From NCBI GenBank assembly GCA_002316835.1, contig DCEG01000110.1:2363-20937 (forward strand): a stretch of 18,575 nucleotides of DNA, written 5' to 3'. Below are positions 14,339 through 18,575 of the stretch, piece after piece (the stretch's first letter is position 1; the number at the start of each line of letters is the position of its first letter). The stretch comes from Bacteroidales bacterium UBA1035 (GTDB lineage Bacteria > Bacteroidota > Bacteroidia > Bacteroidales > Dysgonomonadaceae). A program made the position numbers and the translations under genes. Below the pieces are notes generated by a model. That model was not told the DNA's origin and searched no databases. It was given only the letters and a program-made list of their open reading frames with translations.

Positions 14339-15421
14339 ATGACAGAAGACGTAACATTGATGAAGGGAAACGAAGCTGTCGCCTACGCGGCAATCCGTTA
14401 CGGTGTAGACGGATACTTCGGATATCCCATTACCCCACAATCCGAGATTATTGAAACACTTATGGAAGCCGCCCCATGGAAAACAACAGGAATGGTGGTG
14501 CTCCAGGCAGAAAGTGAGGTCGCAGCCATTAACATGGTTTACGGCGGCGCTGCCTGCGGAAAATATTCCATGACCACATCATCGAGTCCGGGCGTGAGCC
14601 TTAAGCAGGAAGGTATATCTTATCTTGCCGGTGCAGAACTGCCTTGTCTTATTGTAAATGTACAGCGCGGTGGTCCCGGATTGGGAACCATCCAACCTTC
14701 ACAAGCAGATTATTTCCAAACTGTAAAGGGTGGGGGACACGGCGATTACAGATTGATTACACTGGCTCCAAATTCCGTTCAGGAAATGGCCGATTTTGTA
14801 TCGTTGGGGTTCGATCTGGCTTTTAAATACCGCAATCCGGCTATGATTCTTACCGATGGTGTGATCGGACAAATGATGGAAAAAGTAAAACTTCCCGAAT
14901 ATAAACGCCGCCGTACCGAACAGGAAATACGTGAACAATGTCCCTGGGCTACTCTTGGAAAACCGAAAGACAGGGAACCAAACATAATAACATCGCTGGA
15001 GCTTGATGCAGCGCTTATGGAAAAAAACAACGAGCGTTTTCAGGCAAAATACAGAGTAATTGAGCAGAAAGAAGTTCTTTTCGAAGAAACCCAATGTGAA
15101 GATGCCGAATATTTGCTGGTAGCTTTTGGTTCTGCTGCCCGTATTTGTCTTAAAACCGTCGATTTGGCAAGACAAGAAGGCATAAAAGTCGGACTGCTTC
15201 GTCCTATCACATTATGGCCTTTCCCAACCAAAATTCTCAATCACTATGCCGATAAAGTGAAAGGTATGCTAACCGTTGAACTCAACGCCGGACAAATGGT
15301 GGAGGATGTTCGACTGGCTGTAAACGGGAAAGTCCCGGTAGAACATTATGGGCGTTTGGGTGGAATTGTTCCTACCCCAGACGGAGTACTTGAAGCATTA
15401 AAAGAAAAAATCGTAAAATAA
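14339..15421 (+). CDS. korA: 2-oxoacid:ferredoxin oxidoreductase, alpha subunit (KorA/VorB-like)
   Basis: The 360-residue alpha subunit of the CoA-dependent 2-oxoacid:ferredoxin oxidoreductase carries the pyrimidine-binding and substrate domains: GYFGYPITPQSEIIE (residues about 26-40), QAESEVAAINMVYGGAACG and TTSSSPGVSLKQEGISYLAG, all typical. The C-terminal third (from about 255) is the CoA-binding domain II. These enzymes turn a 2-oxoacid plus CoA into acyl-CoA, CO2 and reduced ferredoxin. Whether the substrate is 2-oxoglutarate (Kor) or branched-chain 2-oxoacids (Vor) cannot be settled from sequence alone. The gap of 10 bases to the next small gene indicates tight cotranscription. Confidence 0.9.
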   Translation: MTEDVTLMKGNEAVAYAAIRYGVDGYFGYPITPQSEIIETLMEAAPWKTTGMVVLQAESEVAAINMVYGGAACGKYSMTTSSSPGVSLKQEGISYLAGAELPCLIVNVQRGGPGLGTIQPSQADYFQTVKGGGHGDYRLITLAPNSVQEMADFVSLGFDLAFKYRNPAMILTDGVIGQMMEKVKLPEYKRRRTEQEIREQCPWATLGKPKDREPNIITSLELDAALMEKNNERFQAKYRVIEQKEVLFEETQCEDAEYLLVAFGSAARICLKTVDLARQEGIKVGLLRPITLWPFPTKILNHYADKVKGMLTVELNAGQMVEDVRLAVNGKVPVEHYGRLGGIVPTPDGVLEALKEKIVK

Positions 15422-15431
15422 ATTAACTATC

Positions 15432-15593
15432 GTGAGCCCTAAATTACAACAACTATTTTCGATGCTGTTTTTGCTTTTCTTTTTAGCAACAATAGTAGTT
15501 TATTTCGTGTCGGATAAAAACATGAAACTTACCTGGATTACCGGGGCTTGCGCCGTTGTTTGTTATTTTTTATACAGATTCTCAAGAAGATAA
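15432..15593 (+). CDS. Small two-span membrane protein inside the kor operon
   Basis: Between the alpha and beta genes, a 53-codon frame starts with GTG (MSPKLQQLFSML...) and ends with TAA 4 bases before the beta start. It encodes two hydrophobic spans, about residues 9-26 and 33-48, separated by SDKNMK and ending in RFSRR, so both ends are likely cytoplasmic. The tight packing (10 and 4 bases) argues for a real gene. A shorter version would start at M11 (ATG 15462). It is outside the usual kor gene content. I recognise no family. It could tether the complex to the membrane, but that is inference. Confidence 0.6.
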   Translation: MSPKLQQLFSMLFLLFFLATIVVYFVSDKNMKLTWITGACAVVCYFLYRFSRR

Positions 15594-15597
15594 AATT

Positions 15598-16359
15598 ATG
15601 GATATAAGCAGTATAGTTAGCCCCGAAAATCTGGTTTACGCCAAACCGGAAATTATGAACGACAACCACATGCACTATTGTCCGGGTTGTTCGCACGGCG
15701 TTGTTCACAAGGTAATTGCCGAAGTTATTAAAGAACTTGACATTCAGGAGATAACCATCGGAATTGCACCGGTAGGATGTGCCGTTTTCGCATACAAATA
15801 TCTCGATATAGACTGGCAGGAAGCCGCTCATGGCCGTGCTCCCGCTTTAGCAACTGCCGCGAAACGATTGAACCCCGACAAAATGGTATTCACTTATCAG
15901 GGTGACGGCGACTTAGCAGCCATCGGAACAGCTGAAACCATTCACGCTGCAAATCGTGGAGAAAATATCGCTATCATATTTATTAACAATGGGATTTACG
16001 GAATGACCGGCGGACAAATGGCGCCTACAACTCTCAGCAAAATGGTAACATCTACCAGCCCTGATGGACGTGATGTACAGACTATGGGAGGCCCGCTTAA
16101 AATTCTGGATATGCTGGCATTGCTCGATGGTGTTTGTCTGGCGACACGCGTAAGCGTTCACACTGCAGCAGCAGTTAAGAAAACCAAACGAATGATAAAA
16201 CTGGCATTCGAAAATGCAATGGCAGGTAAAGGAACTTCTATTGTTGAGGTAGTATCGACCTGTAACTCAGGCTGGAAAATGACTCCTGCTGCTTCAAACG
16301 ATTGGATGGTGGAGAATATGTTCCCCGTATTTCCGATTGGAGACCTTAAAAATATCTAG
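15598..16359 (+). CDS. korB: 2-oxoacid:ferredoxin oxidoreductase, beta (thiamine pyrophosphate) subunit
   Basis: The 253-residue protein is the thiamine-pyrophosphate-binding subunit. It has the YCPGCSHG motif (C28, C31) with later cysteines at C61 and in VSTCNSGW that ligate the 4Fe-4S cluster, and the TPP motif QGDGDLAAIG (101-110) with the downstream NNGIYGMTGG (130-139). The ATG at 15598 is preferred to a non-ATG in-frame start at 15556, which would overlap the small upstream gene. It belongs to the same operon as korD, korA and korC. Confidence 0.93.
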   Translation: MDISSIVSPENLVYAKPEIMNDNHMHYCPGCSHGVVHKVIAEVIKELDIQEITIGIAPVGCAVFAYKYLDIDWQEAAHGRAPALATAAKRLNPDKMVFTYQGDGDLAAIGTAETIHAANRGENIAIIFINNGIYGMTGGQMAPTTLSKMVTSTSPDGRDVQTMGGPLKILDMLALLDGVCLATRVSVHTAAAVKKTKRMIKLAFENAMAGKGTSIVEVVSTCNSGWKMTPAASNDWMVENMFPVFPIGDLKNI

Positions 16360-16411
16360 GTTGTAAGTTTACAGTTTTCAATAATCAGTTTTTTGGGAAC
16401 TCATAGCTCAC

Positions 16412-16435
16412 AACCTGTCTGCCTACAGGCAGGTT
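16412..16435. repeat. Stem-loop repeat between korB and korC
   Basis: CTGCC (16419-16423) and GGCAG (16428-16432) form a perfect stem with loop TACA. Outside it, AAC (16412-16414) and GTT (16433-16435) can pair if CTGT is bulged out, because the left arm contains a duplicated CTGT/CTG. It is G/C-rich in an A/T-rich gap, resembles dispersed hairpin repeats seen in related genomes, and may fine-tune korC mRNA. No T tract follows, so it is not a classic terminator. Confidence 0.45.
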
Positions 16436-16459
16436 CAAAACTCATAACTAATAAAGAAT

Positions 16460-17014
16460 ATGTTACAAGAAATCGTTATTTCAGGATTTGGCGGCCAGGG
16501 AGTTTTATCAATGGGTAAAATTCTTGCCTTTTCCGGTATTATGGAAGACAAAGAAGTATCGTGGTTTCCGGCATACGGACCCGAACAGCGCGGTGGAACT
16601 GCCAATGTTACCGTTATCATTAGCGATAAGCCTATCAGTTCGCCGGTAGTAAACCAGTATGATGTGGCTATCGTATTGAATCAGCCGTCGCTCGATAAGT
16701 TTGAAGAAAAAGTGAAACCCGGAGGAGCGCTTATTTATGATGATTACGGTATTCGTCATAAAGTTCAGCGCAAAGATATCAACGTGTACAAAATTAAGGC
16801 GATGGATGAGTCCATGAAAATGAACAACACCAAAGTATTCAATATGATCGTGTTGGGTGGATTATTGAAAATATCGCCTATGGTGCAGTTGGAAAATGTT
16901 ATGGAAGGGTTGAAGCAAACACTTCCCGAACGCCACCATAAACTTTTGCCAATGAATGAACAGGCCATTGCTAAAGGAATGGATATCATTCAACTGGAGC
17001 AGAAAGCAGAATGA
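16460..17014 (+). CDS. korC: 2-oxoacid:ferredoxin oxidoreductase, gamma subunit
   Basis: The 184-residue gamma subunit carries EIVISGFGGQGVLSMGKILA (residues 4-23), SWFPAYGPEQRGGTANVTVI and the SSPVVNQYDVAIVLNQPSL segment, all typical of the POR/KOR gamma domain. It completes the catalytic heterotetramer with the ferredoxin, alpha and beta proteins. It lies 100 bases after korB, across the stem-loop repeat, and ends near a pair of hairpins facing the convergent helicase gene. Confidence 0.92.
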   Translation: MLQEIVISGFGGQGVLSMGKILAFSGIMEDKEVSWFPAYGPEQRGGTANVTVIISDKPISSPVVNQYDVAIVLNQPSLDKFEEKVKPGGALIYDDYGIRHKVQRKDINVYKIKAMDESMKMNNTKVFNMIVLGGLLKISPMVQLENVMEGLKQTLPERHHKLLPMNEQAIAKGMDIIQLEQKAE

Positions 17015-17027
17015 TTTGAAAATAATT

Positions 17028-17045
17028 ACCGAAAGATTGTTCGGT
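17028..17045. terminator. Hairpin between korC and the convergent helicase gene
   Basis: ACCGAA (17028-17033) pairs with TTCGGT (17040-17045) around a six-base loop. On the minus strand it is followed by an A/T-rich AATTATTTTC stretch, so it may serve as the helicase terminator. It has no T tract on the plus strand. Its last base is part of the helicase stop codon (17045-17047). Confidence 0.45.
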
Positions 17046-18355
17046 CAGGAGCCGGTTTGATTCTTTTTGTCAGACCGGCTTCGCGATTTATTACGAGACG
17101 GTTTTTGCGTTACTTTACCATCTGTTGTTTTTGAAGTTCTCTTTTTACCAAAACTTTTTTTGGGCTTGCCGGAATGTTTTCTACTTTCTTTTCTTGATTT
17201 TTCAGGATCGTATTCGGGAACTTCACCCAGTTCCGAAGGAACCGGTATTTTGTAGATACTCTTTTGCAAAAACTTTTCTATTTTTGAAAAGCGGAATTGT
17301 TCATCAGGTGATACAAATGTGATAGCCATTCCCGAATCACCTGCACGTGCCGTACGCCCAATACGGTGCACATAGTCTTCAACATCGTAGGGTACATCAA
17401 AGTTGATGATAAGTGAAATGTCATCAATATCGATACCGCGTGCAACAATATCTGTTGCTACGAGAATGTCCACTCTTTCGTTGCGAAACTCGTGCATTAC
17501 GCTGTTACGTTCCGATTGTTCCAGATCGGAGTGCATAGCATCGGCAGATAATCCCATCCGACGCAGTGTCTTGGCAATTTCCTTCACCTTTTGCTTTTTC
17601 CCCGAAAAGAGAATCACCTTATTGGGTTTTTTGTCGGAAAATAATTGTTTTACTATTTCAATCTTCTGAGGTTCGTAACAAATGTAAGCCGACTGCAAAA
17701 TAGCTTCGGGTGGGCGGGCAATGGCGATGGTGATTTCTTGAGGATCACGTAAAATGGTTTTTGCCAGCTGCTGGATTTTTGGTGGCATTGTGGCCGAAAA
17801 CATAATCGTCTGCCTATTCTTAGGAAGAAGTTTTTCGATTTTCATTATATCATCGTAAAAACCCATGTCAAGCATTCGATCTGCTTCGTCCAAAATGAAG
17901 TATTTCACACCCGAAAAATCGATTTTATATAAATTTATATGAGATAGAAGCCTGCCGGGAGTAGCAATTACCACATCGGCACCACTAATTAAACCTTTTT
18001 TTTGAATATCCCACACATCACCGTCGTTACCACCATAAACAGCTACAGACGAAAATGGAGTGAAGTACGAAAAACCTTCCATCTGTTGGTCTATTTGTTG
18101 AGCCAGCTCTCTTGTTGGTGCCATTATGATGGCGTTAATTTTATGTTCTTCGTGAGGTTCGGTTTGCAGGTTATTAATTAAAGGCAGCAGAAAAGCCGCG
18201 GTTTTACCTGTTCCCGTCTGTGCACAAGCGATAACATCTTTTTTCTGGATAATAACGGGTATGGCCTGCTCCTGAACGGGCGTGGTTTCTTTAAAGTTCA
18301 TGGCTTGAAGACCATCAAGAAGAGTATCGCACAGTGGAAGTTCGGTAAATAACAT
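17045..18355 (-). CDS. DEAD-box ATP-dependent RNA helicase (RhlE-like)
   Basis: The 436-residue protein is a superfamily 2 RNA helicase that unwinds short RNA duplexes, e.g. in ribosome assembly or RNA decay. The Q motif is at about 20-29 (FKETTPVQEQ), motif I AQTGTGKT at 45-52, Ia PTRELAQ at 80-86, DEAD at 156-159, SAT at 187-189, and motif VI HRIGRTARAG in the second domain. Residues from about 385 form a basic, K/R/S-rich tail (SRKHSGKPKKSFGKKR; RNKSRSRSDKK) likely to bind RNA. Similarity to RhlE is by pattern, not a fixed orthology. Its 3' end forms a stem-loop facing korC. Confidence 0.94.
   Translation of the reverse strand: MLFTELPLCDTLLDGLQAMNFKETTPVQEQAIPVIIQKKDVIACAQTGTGKTAAFLLPLINNLQTEPHEEHKINAIIMAPTRELAQQIDQQMEGFSYFTPFSSVAVYGGNDGDVWDIQKKGLISGADVVIATPGRLLSHINLYKIDFSGVKYFILDEADRMLDMGFYDDIMKIEKLLPKNRQTIMFSATMPPKIQQLAKTILRDPQEITIAIARPPEAILQSAYICYEPQKIEIVKQLFSDKKPNKVILFSGKKQKVKEIAKTLRRMGLSADAMHSDLEQSERNSVMHEFRNERVDILVATDIVARGIDIDDISLIINFDVPYDVEDYVHRIGRTARAGDSGMAITFVSPDEQFRFSKIEKFLQKSIYKIPVPSELGEVPEYDPEKSRKESRKHSGKPKKSFGKKRTSKTTDGKVTQKPSRNKSRSRSDKKNQTGS
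17050..17080. repeat. Eleven-base-pair stem-loop inside the helicase 3' end
   Basis: AGCCGGTTTGA (17050-17060) pairs with TCAGACCGGCT (17070-17080) with one G-T wobble and a nine-base loop, inside the last codons of the helicase and just after the hairpin at 17028-17045. Together they make two stems in a row between convergent genes. No T tract follows directly on the plus strand. Confidence 0.55.
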
Positions 18356-18375
18356 TTCGATTTTTAAAATTTCAA

Positions 18376-18383
18376 CAAAGATA
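18376..18383 (-). promoter_or_regulatory. -7 promoter box of the helicase gene
   Basis: On the minus strand TATCTTTG is an exact TAnnTTTG match, 20 bases before the helicase ATG. No TTG is at the -33 spacing. Confidence 0.5.
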
Positions 18384-18448
18384 GTGTTTATTTTCTGTTT
18401 TGTTATCCTTGATCGTTACTCAGTAAAATAAATTTCAGCAGAACCTTT

Positions 18449-18476
18449 TTTGTTTTCGAAAATAATTATACCTTTG
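18449..18476 (+). promoter_or_regulatory. Promoter of the tRNA-Ser gene
   Basis: TTTG at 18449-18452 is followed after 16 bases by TACCTTTG (18469-18476), an exact -7 match. It ends 24 bases before the tRNA 5' end. The spacing is a little shorter than the usual 19-21. Confidence 0.55.
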
Positions 18477-18500
18477 CACTCGCTTTTAAACAAAAAGCAA

Positions 18501-18575
18501 GGAGAGATGGCAGAGTGGTCGATTGCGGCGGTCTTGAAAACCGTTGAAGTGAGAGCTTCCGGGGGTTCGAATCCC
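18501..18575 (+). tRNA. tRNA-Ser (anticodon UGA), 3'-truncated by window edge
   Basis: The sequence from GGAGAGATGGCAGAGTGGTC on can fold as a class II tRNA: acceptor start GGAGAGA, anticodon stem GCGGT/ACCGT with loop CTTGAAA, and T-arm GGGGGTTCGAATCCC. The anticodon TGA is at 18535-18537, reading UCN serine codons. The extra arm (GAAGTGAGAGCTTC) is long, as in tRNA-Ser. The rest of the acceptor stem and the 3' end fall outside the window, so a CCA tail cannot be checked. Confidence 0.92.

Noticed and set aside
15556..15597. Extended start of korB
   Set aside because: It uses a non-ATG codon inside the small upstream gene; ATG 15598 fits the family start.
1..18575. CRISPR array, insertion sequence, prophage or integrated element
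   Set aside because: No repeat-spacer pattern, transposase, integrase or phage gene is visible, and gene content is of core type for most of the window.

Overview
The window looks like chromosomal DNA from an anaerobic or microaerophilic member of the Bacteroidota, probably order Bacteroidales. The evidence is the gene order rpmB-rpmG-DUF4295 protein-ftsY-rimO-HU, which is typical of that phylum, the membrane-bound HU/LysM-like protein, the TonB receptor with an N-terminal CarboxypepD_reg-like domain, the ferredoxin-dependent 2-oxoacid oxidoreductase, and repeated promoter boxes of the Bacteroidota type TAnnTTTG. I assign no genus. No insertion sequence, phage, CRISPR array or rRNA gene is visible.

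Layout. Positions 1-643 hold the end of rpmB, then rpmG and a 53-residue DUF4295 gene missed by simple length cut-offs, closed by a hairpin terminator. Positions 730-4285 hold a tightly packed run: ftsY, rimO, an HU gene, and a gene fusing HU to a membrane segment and a LysM-like domain; a strong terminator at 4290-4318 separates it from the convergent sucC-sucD operon (minus strand, 4322-6361). A secreted GH105-type unsaturated glucuronyl hydrolase (minus, 6532-7632) is divergent from a TonB-dependent receptor (plus, from 7893) followed by a PepSY-type membrane protein. Facing these are two minus-strand genes that overlap by 4 bp: a hemerythrin-like di-iron protein and a LuxR-type regulator whose receiver domain has lost its phosphorylation site. 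A near-perfect palindrome lies at the upstream edge of their promoter. Then come nitroreductase, a small membrane protein and kdsC (12358-13807), and the kor operon (14047-17014: ferredoxin, alpha, a newly called 53-residue membrane protein, beta, gamma). A convergent DEAD-box helicase (17045-18355) and a tRNA-Ser(UGA) cut by the window end complete the window.

How the genes fit together. The Kor complex makes an acyl-CoA (succinyl-CoA if 2-oxoglutarate is the substrate) and reduced ferredoxin, and SucCD can turn succinyl-CoA into succinate plus ATP or GTP, so the two operons may serve one pathway. The central region (7.9-12.9 kb) combines iron-complex uptake, a probable inner-membrane iron or heme handling protein, a di-iron hemerythrin sensor or repair protein, an unusual LuxR regulator and a flavin nitroreductase: it reads as an iron and oxygen/nitric-oxide response neighbourhood, which is inference from context.

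The most interesting items are the hemerythrin/pseudo-receiver LuxR pair with its palindrome, the membrane-anchored HU protein, and the small membrane protein inside the kor operon. Start codons were corrected for six genes (3296, 7893, 12213, 12906, 15432, 15598).
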